Source: an uncultured Acidobacteriota bacterium
GTDB lineage: Bacteria; Acidobacteriota; Blastocatellia; Pyrinomonadales; Pyrinomonadaceae
Length of the DNA: 64,000 nt
Assembly: GCA_937859595.1 (NCBI GenBank)
Contig: CALMAH010000030.1
Location: forward strand, 1-64,000
Direction: 5' to 3'
The notes below the pieces were generated by a model that was not told the DNA's origin, did not search any database, and worked only from the letters and a program-made list of their open reading frames with translations. A program made the translations under genes and the position numbers. Below are positions 56,562 through 64,000 of this stretch, piece after piece. Numbering within the stretch: position 1 is the first letter of the stretch; every line of letters starts with the position of its first letter.

Positions 56562-57734
56562 TTAGGCAGCGACGGCTGCCGGAAAATTGATCGGCGCGAT
56601 CGCGATCAGGTCCTGATCGTATATATTTTTCTTCTTGTCCGCTAAGGCAACGAAACGGTTGTAAACCTCGCCGATATCGCTGCTGTCGATCTGCAATCCG
56701 AGTTCTTCATACCTAGCTAGCAACGCATGACGACCCGAATGTTTGCCAAGTACAATGCTGCTCTTTGGAACGCCTACCGACTCCGGCGTCATTATCTCGT
56801 AGCAAAGCGGATTGCTCAGCACTCCGTGCTGGTGAATTCCCGCCTCATGAGCAAAAGCGTTTCGGCCGACGATGGCCTTGTTCGGCTGTACGCCAAAACT
56901 GATTATCGTGGAAAGCAACTGGCTTGTAGGGTACAGCTCCCGCGTTTCGATACGGTGTTCTACCGGCAGCCGATCTGCCCGGACCGTGCATGCCATGATA
57001 AATTCCTCGAGAGACGCATTTCCCGCCCGCTCTCCGATTCCGTTGATCGTACATTCGACCTGCGACGCTCCTGCTTCAACCGCGGCGATGCTGTTCGCCA
57101 CCGCGAGTCCGAGATCGTTGTGGCAATGAACACTTATCTCGACATCCCTGCCGCCCACCACCTTTTCTCTGACCGTGCGAACGATCCCGGCAAACTCTGA
57201 AGGTAGTGTATAACCAACCGTATCAGGAACGTTGAGTACCGTCGCCCCTTCTTCGACCGCGACCGAAAAGACCTCGCACAGGAAATCGATATCCGAACGG
57301 GTCGCGTCCTCGGCTGAGAACTCGACATCGTCAGCATAAGACGCTGCTCGACGAACCGCATTTCTCGTCATCGCGATCACCTCATCGCGGGTCTTTTTCA
57401 ACTTGTACTCAAGGTGGATGTCCGAAGTTGCCACAAAGGTGTGAATTCTCGGTTTTGCCGCCTTTTGTAATGCGTCGGCAGCTCTGTCTATATCGGCGTC
57501 CACTGTCCGGCAAAGAGCCGCTACCGCTGCGCTCCGGCACTCTTCAGAAACCGCCTTCACGGCTTCGTAGTCGCCGTCGGATGCGATCGGGAACCCGGCT
57601 TCTATTATGTCAACGCCGAGCCGCTCCAGTTGCGCGGCCATGGTGACCTTTTCTTCAAGATGCATCGAGCATCCCGGCGATTGCTCGCCATCGCGAAGTG
57701 TCGTATCGAAGATTCTTATCCGTTTCACTTTCAT
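56562..57734 (-). CDS. leuA: 2-isopropylmalate synthase lacking the regulatory domain
   Basis: 390 residues. The catalytic barrel is complete: [28 protein letters not shown] (metal ligands), and GKHSGRHAL. It ends at [16 protein letters not shown], exactly where the C-terminal LeuA dimer/leucine-binding domain (about 120 residues) would begin. It is therefore a short form without the usual feedback site. Condenses acetyl-CoA with 2-ketoisovalerate. A citramalate or homocitrate synthase is possible but less likely given leuBCD downstream. First gene of the operon, divergent from a LysR regulator. Confidence 0.9.
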   Translation of the reverse strand: MKVKRIRIFDTTLRDGEQSPGCSMHLEEKVTMAAQLERLGVDIIEAGFPIASDGDYEAVKAVSEECRSAAVAALCRTVDADIDRAADALQKAAKPRIHTFVATSDIHLEYKLKKTRDEVIAMTRNAVRRAASYADDVEFSAEDATRSDIDFLCEVFSVAVEEGATVLNVPDTVGYTLPSEFAGIVRTVREKVVGGRDVEISVHCHNDLGLAVANSIAAVEAGASQVECTINGIGERAGNASLEEFIMACTVRADRLPVEHRIETRELYPTSQLLSTIISFGVQPNKAIVGRNAFAHEAGIHQHGVLSNPLCYEIMTPESVGVPKSSIVLGKHSGRHALLARYEELGLQIDSSDIGEVYNRFVALADKKKNIYDQDLIAIAPINFPAAVAA

Positions 57735-57809
57735 ATTCTCAACCTGTCATCACTTATTTCAAATTCTTGTGCGAACTTGATTCGCAGAGCCGTGGAGCCA
57801 ATAGTCCGC

Positions 57810-57839
57810 ATCGTAACCCTCGGCGAAAAACAAAGTCAA
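57810..57839 (-). promoter_or_regulatory. Promoter of the leuABCD operon
   Basis: On the minus strand TTGACT is followed after 17-18 bases by TTACGAT, giving a start roughly 70 bases before leuA. Region 57840-57890 upstream contains paired AATTCAATAA / ATTTCAATAA repeats and flanking CTTAT/ATAAG halves that could bind the divergent LysR regulator. Confidence 0.5.
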
Positions 57840-57995
57840 GCTTATGTATTTGCAAATTCAATAATAGATGTTTATATTTCAATAAGCAGGAAACGGACAG
57901 TTATACCTATTCAACACTTACGTTATACTCTTTGCCGAACCGGATATAGCGAAAGACCTTTTCCCGTTATTTTTTGGCACTCGAGGACCTACGGA

Positions 57996-58874
57996 ATGGA
58001 CATAAATCAGCTTGAAGTTTTGGTTGCGGTCGCGCGGGAAAAGAGTTTTTCGCGCGCGGCTGAGGTGCTCGAAAGAACGCAGCCTGCCGTAAGTCAGGCA
58101 ATAAGACGTCTGGAACAGGATGTCGGTGAAAAGTTGTTTGACCGGTCATCTAAGGACGGTACGCTCACATATGCCGGCGAATTGCTTGTGGATTACGCGA
58201 AGCAGATGCTCAATCTGCGGCATTCTGCCCAGGCTGCGATAAAGGAGATGCGGAACTTGCATACCGGCAAGGTAACCATTAGCGCAAATGAGCATACCGT
58301 TTTTTTTCTCCTTCCCGTGATCGCGGAGTACAGGAAACAGCATCCGAATATTAAGATCGAGGTAAGAAGAGGTGTGGCAAGCCGCATCCCGAAAGAGATC
58401 ACCGCACGCGAGGTCGAGCTTGGGATCATTTCTTTCAAACCGGCGGATGAGACCGTGCGTTCGGTTCCGGTTCTTAACGACCAATTGTTACTGATCGTAT
58501 CGCCCGAGCATTGGCTTGCAGGGAAACGTTCGGTGTCGATACGCGACCTGGGGAAGGAGACGTTTATCGCCCATAATGCACCCTCGCCGTATCGCAAACT
58601 GGTGATCGAGACATTTGAGAACAATAGCACCCCACTCAATATCTCGGTCGAATTGCCCTCTTTGGAGGCGATAAAGCGGCTGGTGGAGGCGGGGGTCGGC
58701 ATTGCAATGGTACCGAGCCTTGCGGCAACGTCTGAGATCGCCTCAGGCCGAATTGTCGGTCTTTCGATCTCTGAGATCAAACTGGAGAGAAAACTCCATA
58801 TTGTTTATCGACGCCGGTCCGTGCTTTCACATGCAGCTCAGGAATTTATCAGGATAGCGAAAGAGATGAGATAG
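57996..58874 (+). CDS. LysR family regulator divergent from leu operon
   Basis: 292 residues from the ATG at 57996; a longer frame reaching back into leuA is not credible. N-terminal HTH (MDINQLEVLVAVAREKSFSRAAEVLERTQPAVSQAIRRLE, read in parts) and the effector-binding domain with LPSLEAIKRLVEAGVGIAMVP are typical. Divergence from leuA suggests it senses an intermediate (such as 2-isopropylmalate, as for LeuO/LeuR types) and activates the leu operon; the ligand is inferred. Confidence 0.88.
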   Translation: MDINQLEVLVAVAREKSFSRAAEVLERTQPAVSQAIRRLEQDVGEKLFDRSSKDGTLTYAGELLVDYAKQMLNLRHSAQAAIKEMRNLHTGKVTISANEHTVFFLLPVIAEYRKQHPNIKIEVRRGVASRIPKEITAREVELGIISFKPADETVRSVPVLNDQLLLIVSPEHWLAGKRSVSIRDLGKETFIAHNAPSPYRKLVIETFENNSTPLNISVELPSLEAIKRLVEAGVGIAMVPSLAATSEIASGRIVGLSISEIKLERKLHIVYRRRSVLSHAAQEFIRIAKEMR

Positions 58875-59081
58875 AAACGGCGGTCGGCGGACGTAGAAAG
58901 ATCGAGCCTTTCATAAATTCGAGTCGTGACCCTATTTTCTTGGACTTGTTTGGGATAGAATATTTTTGTTCATTTAAGCTCGACAACTGATATTTTTCAG
59001 AGATTCGCCTTCCTCACCGAATTGAGACGGTATCGGTTTATCCAAAAACGGGGATGAGAGGCCTTTGGCCGCCAATATATT

Positions 59082-60203
59082 ATGTTTGATCAGTTCACAC
59101 TGGGTATTGAGGAAGAGTTCCAGATCGTCGATCCGACCACACGGGAGCTAAAATCTCACGTGACCGAGATCCTTGAAGAGGGTAAGCTCCTTCTTGGTGA
59201 AAAGGTAAAGCCCGAGATGATCCAATCGATGATCGAGGTTGGCACCGGGGTCTGCCGCAATATTGAGGAAGCCCGCGAAGACATCACCAAGCTCCGGTGT
59301 ATAGTTTCGGGGCTCGCCCGCCGTAAAGGACTAGCCATTGTCGCCGCTTCAACACATCCCTTTTCTAAATGGTCGGAACAGCAGATCTATGAAGGCGACC
59401 GCTATCGCCTCCTTATAGACGAACTGCAGATGGTCGCGCGGAGTCTTCTCATCTTCGGGGTCCATGTCCATGTCGGTGTTCCCGATCTGGACCGCCGGAT
59501 CCATATAATGAACGCGGCAAGATATTTCCTGCCCCACGTTCTGGCTATGACCACGTCATCGCCTTTCTGGCTGGGGTTCAATACCGGATTGAAGTCATAT
59601 CGCTCTGAGGTATTTAAGAAGTTTCCCCGTACGGACATCCCTGACCATTTCGAATCGTATCAGCAGTTTCAGAGCTATGTCGATCTTCTGGTCAAAATGA
59701 ACTGTATCCAGGACGGATCAAAGATCTGGTGGGACGTCAGGCCGCACTGCATATTCCCCACCCTTGAGTTTCGTGTTTGCGACATTCCGACACGCGTTGA
59801 CGATACCATCGCCGTTGCCGCTCTGTTCCAGGCCATCGTTGCAAAACTGAATGTCCTCATCGAAAAGAATCTGGGTTTTCGGCTTTACCATCGCCGGCTG
59901 ATACAGGAAAACAAGTGGCGGGCAGTCAGATACGGCCTGGATGGTAAATTGCTCGATCTTGGCAAACAAAAAGAGGTGCCGGTAAAAGACCTGATCCGGG
60001 AGTTGTTGGATTTTGTTGACGAGGTCCTCGATCCACTCGGTTCTCGTAAGGAGGTCGAGCATGTTCATACCATGCTTGAACGCGGCACGTCTGCGGATGA
60101 GCAGATACGCGTTTACGAAGAGACCGGCGGCGACTTTAACGCCGTTGTCGACCTATTGATGGAGAACACCCTGGAGAATGTCCCCGAAGAGTGCTTTGAT
60201 TAG
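59082..60203 (+). CDS. YbdK-type carboxylate-amine ligase (GCS2 family)
   Basis: 373 residues, typical length. The N-terminal FTLGIEEEFQIVDPTTREL and central GVHVHVGVPD, WWDVRPHCIFPTLEFRVCD motifs define the glutamate-cysteine-ligase type 2 family. In E. coli YbdK has weak gamma-glutamylcysteine synthetase activity; the natural product is not established. Overlaps the converging SIMPL gene by four bases. Confidence 0.9.
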   Translation: MFDQFTLGIEEEFQIVDPTTRELKSHVTEILEEGKLLLGEKVKPEMIQSMIEVGTGVCRNIEEAREDITKLRCIVSGLARRKGLAIVAASTHPFSKWSEQQIYEGDRYRLLIDELQMVARSLLIFGVHVHVGVPDLDRRIHIMNAARYFLPHVLAMTTSSPFWLGFNTGLKSYRSEVFKKFPRTDIPDHFESYQQFQSYVDLLVKMNCIQDGSKIWWDVRPHCIFPTLEFRVCDIPTRVDDTIAVAALFQAIVAKLNVLIEKNLGFRLYHRRLIQENKWRAVRYGLDGKLLDLGKQKEVPVKDLIRELLDFVDEVLDPLGSRKEVEHVHTMLERGTSADEQIRVYEETGGDFNAVVDLLMENTLENVPEECFD

Positions 60204-60994
60204 TCGATCAAAAAGGTCACTGTGACGCTTGCCTCAATGTTGATCGAGCCCGCCGAAAAGGCCGCAAGGTTCGAAGAATCTGGTACCCCTACGCCTTGAG
60301 ATCGCCCGGACGTCATGACGTTCACTGCGTTGGAGGTCACATTCGCAGTTGAAAAATAACGGTCTGAGGCAGTCCCCTCGCTGATCCGCAACGCTTTCCT
60401 AACGTTTTGGCCTATCGCCGCAGTCATCGCCCTCGCTTTCTCATGAGCCGCTTTCATAGCCATTTCGCGGGCCGTCTCGCGAAGTTCGATTATCCTCGAA
60501 CTTTCGAATCTCACCGTCGAGATCTCTGTCGGGTCCACATCGAGGATCTCATTAAAGACCAGGTCAAACAATTCAAGTTTCTTTAACCTGATCGTTACAG
60601 ACCGCGACACCTCGTAACCCTGAAAAACACGAGTTCCGATCTCGTCGCCGTCTTCGTCATAAATTCGTTGCTGCGGATCGCGGATGGAAATATATTTCTT
60701 CGAAACAGAGATATTGTTCGTAATGATGTCTTCTTGCGGAATCGAATACCTTCTCGCGATCTGAAGCATCTTCGCAACCCCCTCCTCATTCTCCTTTCGG
60801 GCGGACTGCAGATCCTTATCCAGCTTGGTAAAATCCACAGAAATAGTCGCCGTGTCGGGCTCGACAATGATCTCTGCTCGTCCCGTAACCGTGATGTGCG
60901 GCACCGAAAGATCAACGGTGGACTGAGCTGGCGTTGCTGCAGCGAAATGCAGAAAGCCGATGCCCGAGACGAATGCAAATAGAGTACTTTTCAT
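60200..60994 (-). CDS. SIMPL (DUF541) periplasmic protein
   Basis: 264 residues from the ATG at 60994, which has AAAGAG upstream and begins a signal peptide (MKSTLFAFVSGIGFLHFAAA). The mature part shows ITVTGRAEIIVEPDTATISV and the FQGYEVSRSVTIRLKKLELF blocks of the DUF541/SIMPL family. Function in bacteria is poorly defined. An upstream in-frame ATG at 61072 would overlap the amidotransferase gene. Confidence 0.85.
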   Translation of the reverse strand: MKSTLFAFVSGIGFLHFAAATPAQSTVDLSVPHITVTGRAEIIVEPDTATISVDFTKLDKDLQSARKENEEGVAKMLQIARRYSIPQEDIITNNISVSKKYISIRDPQQRIYDEDGDEIGTRVFQGYEVSRSVTIRLKKLELFDLVFNEILDVDPTEISTVRFESSRIIELRETAREMAMKAAHEKARAMTAAIGQNVRKALRISEGTASDRYFSTANVTSNAVNVMTSGRSQGVGVPDSSNLAAFSAGSINIEASVTVTFLID

Positions 60995-61068
60995 CTCTTT
61001 CTTGATAAGACCCCATCCTGAGATGCGGGGGTATCGGATAGGTTGCTTTGTCAGAAAAACGGACTTGA

Positions 61069-62034
61069 TCAATTTGTTCGGTGTTCTAACGCAAGGCTAA
61101 GGAAATTTTCGAACAGTATGCGTCCGTCGCGGCTTTCGTTCGGATGTTCCCAGCGCGTCGGATTTTTCGACCAGTCTTCAAATGATTTTTCCAGATGGAA
61201 CTGCACACAGTAGATCATCTGCCCATCCGAACGCTTTACCATCATTTGATTGCGGCAAAGATACGAAGTTGCCAGAAGCTTAAACCCCTTGGGAACGCCC
61301 AACACCTGAACACCATGGTTCTGCCATACTCGGAGGATATCGTCCTCTTTCGTATAGTCCTGCCAGATGCCGGACAACTTGTCATCGATCCCATCAAAGA
61401 TAGGGTCATCCCGGTCAACGATCTTGACAAATCGGTACTGGTACTCCACGACCCTGTCCGACCGCCGCTCATGCAGTTCCAATCCGTCTAGTGTTCGAAG
61501 TTCCGCACCGAATGATGCTCCGACCAACTGGTGCGAACCGCATATCGCCAGGACAGGCAGCTTCGTTTCGTGAATAAAATTTCTGAACGACTCCAGATGG
61601 GCAGGGTTGTAGTAGTCAAAATCGCTGTAAGTGCCGCTCATAACTATCGCATCAGGTTCGAAATCATGGGCTGCTGCCTCTATTTCAGAAAGATGCACCG
61701 TAACCGTTTTCGGGCTCTGAACTAGACGGATAACGTTTTGCGCTATGTTGTCGCAGGCAAGCGTGGAGACCTTTCGCTCAAACCGGAGCTTCGATTCAAT
61801 GGAAGCCTTCCATTCCTCAATTGCGAGCGGTGAGAGATCAGACTCATACCTGAGCAGACTGTTAACGATAAGGATCCTGGCATGCTCTATCTTCCGCTCA
61901 ATCGGCTCATAAAGGCAGAACGTCCGCTTGCTGAATGGGAATGGAAGTTCCTCGGAAGTTGTGGGTTTGGCGGCGGCGTCGAGCATATCCGTTAAATTCT
62001 CCGAAACCTGTAATACATGTTCCGGAACAAACAA
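61069..62034 (-). CDS. Class I glutamine amidotransferase-like protein
   Basis: 321 residues. The nucleophile elbow LAICGSHQLVG and the His-x-Glu in VQFHLEKSFEDW give the triad. The N-terminal 100 residues are an extra helical domain that is not part of the glutaminase. No synthetase partner is adjacent, so the ammonia acceptor is unknown; it could also be a gamma-glutamyl hydrolase. Starts eight bases after the preceding hypothetical gene. Confidence 0.82.
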   Translation of the reverse strand: MFVPEHVLQVSENLTDMLDAAAKPTTSEELPFPFSKRTFCLYEPIERKIEHARILIVNSLLRYESDLSPLAIEEWKASIESKLRFERKVSTLACDNIAQNVIRLVQSPKTVTVHLSEIEAAAHDFEPDAIVMSGTYSDFDYYNPAHLESFRNFIHETKLPVLAICGSHQLVGASFGAELRTLDGLELHERRSDRVVEYQYRFVKIVDRDDPIFDGIDDKLSGIWQDYTKEDDILRVWQNHGVQVLGVPKGFKLLATSYLCRNQMMVKRSDGQMIYCVQFHLEKSFEDWSKNPTRWEHPNESRDGRILFENFLSLALEHRTN

Positions 62035-62042
62035 TAATTATA

Positions 62043-62519
62043 TCAGTTTTTTCGTTGTCGGGTCGAACGATCGAATAGGGGCATCGCGTCGCCGGCACCT
62101 ATTCTCGCGATCTCGTCTCGTATAGAACGGATGACGGCCGCACGGACACGGCCCCTTTTCTGCGGAGACATCGCCTCCGTTTCGACCACTATCTCATGGT
62201 TAGTATGCTCCCAAGCCCGTTCGAGCATTTCGGCATATAGGGCGAGTTTTGTGATGTCGTAAGGAACCGCAATATCCCGGCACCCAAGGCCGGCAAATAC
62301 CACAAGGTAACGGGCGGTGGCCTTATCTGGACAAAAGATGCGAGTGCGGCCGACTTGTATCTCGTTTCCGAGCAGCGTTTCGATGATCATGGGAGAATGT
62401 TCACGTGGCGGAATGTCCATCTTGAACGACCGGGTCCTCAGCGGGCGGATCTGCTCGCTGTAGAGATCGGGAAGCCAGTCGCTGCCCAGTCGTTCCCGGA
62501 TGTTCTTTACGGACTCCAT
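62043..62519 (-). CDS. Hypothetical protein
   Basis: 158 residues from the ATG at 62519 (another ATG at 62531 is in frame). Mixed alpha/beta, with GNEIQVGRTRIFCPDKATARYLVVFAGLG (read as two parts) the most regular block. No membrane segments or recognised motif. Likely cotranscribed with the amidotransferase gene. Confidence 0.6.
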   Translation of the reverse strand: MESVKNIRERLGSDWLPDLYSEQIRPLRTRSFKMDIPPREHSPMIIETLLGNEIQVGRTRIFCPDKATARYLVVFAGLGCRDIAVPYDITKLALYAEMLERAWEHTNHEIVVETEAMSPQKRGRVRAAVIRSIRDEIARIGAGDAMPLFDRSTRQRKN

Positions 62520-62593
62520 CTTGAAGCACAAACGGCGCCTCCGTTACCTGGGCGACGCCGCATCAGGCCTCCTGCGAGGCATAAACCATAACT

Positions 62594-64000
62594 CTATCTT
62601 AAATTAGCCTCGACTTCGGGTGCGGCCGGCGTTGCGAATTTTTCGATAACACTGTTCCCGAAAATACCGAGATAAAATATGCCGATGACGGATATCAGGA
62701 TCACGGCAGAGATCGATACGGGCACTTTCGGAGAGACCCATTCCGTCGTCCGTTCCTTGAAGAACATTACAACAATGATCCGAAGGTAGTAATAGGCGGA
62801 GATCGCGGTATTGACCACAGCCGCTACTACCATAATCGTGAGCAGCGTCTCACCCGCCTCAAGGGCCGGACGGAAAACGAGCACCTTGCCAATGAAGCCG
62901 GCCGTAAGCGGCAACCCTAGCAGACTCAGCATGAACAGCGAAAGAGTAAAGGCCAAAAGCGGCGACCTGAACCCAATGCCATTGAAATCCTCAAACTCGG
63001 TGCGGCGATCATCCTTTTGCCCAAGCAGCGTAACTATGGCAAAGGCACCCAGATTCGCAACCGCATAGGTCAGCATATAGAAGGCGACCGCGGCGACCGC
63101 GACGTCCCTCGCGGCGATCGTCACAGCGACTCCCGCCCCTACAAATCCCACCAGAGCGTAACCGGCGTGTGCGATCGACGAATACGCCAGCATTCGCTTG
63201 ATGTTGTTCTGCATTATGGCGGCTACGTTCCCAATGGTCATGCTGAAGATCGCCATTACAGCCAGTACGGTCACCCACGAACGGGTAAGATAGCCGGCTG
63301 CCTCAGCACCGGCAACGAGCGGAAAACCGATGACGAAAACGCGAAGGAACGAAGCGAAGGCCGCAGCTTTGGGCCCGGCCGCCATAAAACCTGTGATCGG
63401 CGAGGGTGCGCCTTCGTAAACATCGGGCGCCCAAACGTGGAACGGTGCGACCGCGACCTTAAATCCGAACCCGACGATAAGCATCGCTCCACCGACAAGC
63501 AGCAGTGCCGGGAAATTAGGATCAGCTACCTTTGCCGCGATCTCCGTGATATTCATCGTGCCCGTCGCCCCATAGACCAGCGCGATACCATATAACAGGA
63601 ACGCAGAGGCAAGCGAGCCGAGAATGAAATACTTCATTGCCGATTCGTTTGAGCGAAGGTCAGATTTTCTAAGGCCCGCCATCACATAGGTCGCGATCGA
63701 CAGCGTCTCCAGCCCAAGGAAGATCACGACCAGATCGTTACCCGAGGCCATCAGCATCATTCCAAATGTCGCGAAAAGGAGAAGTGCGTGGTATTCTCCT
63801 GCGGGAACATCTTCGCGTTCGACCCAGATAGCTGAAACCAGGATCGTGAATGCAGATACAATAAGAAAAACCGCAGTAAAGGAGAGCCTCAGACTGTCGT
63901 GGGTGACCATCCCGCCCCAAGCCGTCACCGGAAGTCCGCTCGACGATGACCACATCGCGAACAGTGCAATGCCGGCAAGCACAAGTCCAATGATCGACAT
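62594..64000 (-). CDS. nuoN: NADH-quinone oxidoreductase subunit N (5' end probably cut)
   Basis: 468 residues to an ATG at the very edge of the window. About 13 hydrophobic helices. NuoN features include the MKYFILGSLASAFLLYGIAL and FGFKVAVAPFHVWAPDVYEGAP regions with the proton-path Lys. NuoN proteins usually carry another helix before this point, so the true start is probably outside. Subunit of complex I proton-pumping membrane arm; other nuo genes should lie just beyond. Confidence 0.93.
   Translation of the reverse strand: MSIIGLVLAGIALFAMWSSSSGLPVTAWGGMVTHDSLRLSFTAVFLIVSAFTILVSAIWVEREDVPAGEYHALLLFATFGMMLMASGNDLVVIFLGLETLSIATYVMAGLRKSDLRSNESAMKYFILGSLASAFLLYGIALVYGATGTMNITEIAAKVADPNFPALLLVGGAMLIVGFGFKVAVAPFHVWAPDVYEGAPSPITGFMAAGPKAAAFASFLRVFVIGFPLVAGAEAAGYLTRSWVTVLAVMAIFSMTIGNVAAIMQNNIKRMLAYSSIAHAGYALVGFVGAGVAVTIAARDVAVAAVAFYMLTYAVANLGAFAIVTLLGQKDDRRTEFEDFNGIGFRSPLLAFTLSLFMLSLLGLPLTAGFIGKVLVFRPALEAGETLLTIMVVAAVVNTAISAYYYLRIIVVMFFKERTTEWVSPKVPVSISAVILISVIGIFYLGIFGNSVIEKFATPAAPEVEANLR

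Overview
The window looks like a chromosomal segment of an Acidobacteriota-type bacterium, probably class Blastocatellia / Pyrinomonadaceae-like. This rests on protein style and gene content only and is an inference. About 50 kb of it is a mobile or formerly mobile genomic island. The right end of the island abuts a tRNA-Leu gene (50435-50521); the left end lies outside the window.

Region 1-2.7 kb holds the 3' part of a copper P-type ATPase and a DUF305 protein. Region 3.1-18.9 kb is a type IV secretion / conjugation system in two divergent blocks. The leftward block is virB8-virB9-virB10-MoxR-like ATPase-unknown-virD4-unknown, with a separate virB1-like transglycosylase. The rightward block is virB2-B3-B4-B5-B6. 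No relaxase, VirB11 or integrase is visible. Three near-consensus sigma-54 promoters (GG-N10-GC) precede virB8, virB1 and virB2, and the same island encodes a sigma-54 enhancer-binding activator at 26.1 kb. The transfer machinery therefore looks like a sigma-54 regulon.

Region 19-26 kb carries two AbiEi-like antitoxin genes (one frameshifted), each next to a long inverted repeat, then a DUF3854 primase-like protein, an adenine methyltransferase and a strawberry-notch helicase. Region 27.2-37.1 kb is one long co-directional operon. Its first half is a PRTRC-type bacterial ubiquitin-like set: ubiquitin-like protein, E2-like protein, JAMM peptidase, ThiF/E1. It continues with DUF2958, a coiled-coil unknown and a recombination mediator. 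It ends with a module resembling plastid/cyanobacterial Ycf46-Ycf35-DUF2997 plus a radical-SAM activase. The Ycf46-like ATPase has both magnesium-ligand positions altered: Walker A Ser/Thr is Asp and Walker B Asp is Ser. The radical-SAM protein seems to carry a decayed DUF2997-like domain at its N terminus. An AbiE toxin-antitoxin pair follows in the opposite orientation.

Region 39.1-49.7 kb is a heavy-metal efflux operon: czcC-czcB-two CDF transporters-methyltransferase relic-czcA-PII-like protein-CDF-DUF3703. It has a palindrome at its promoter and ends in a strong intrinsic terminator. A small excisionase-like HTH gene and tRNA-Leu mark the island edge.

From 50.6 kb on the genes look like ordinary chromosome: NfeD, PP2C phosphatase, cystathionine gamma-synthase, the leuABCD operon with a divergent LysR regulator, a YbdK-type ligase, a SIMPL protein, a glutamine amidotransferase and NuoN (cut by the window end). 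All family assignments come from reading motifs; no database search was possible.
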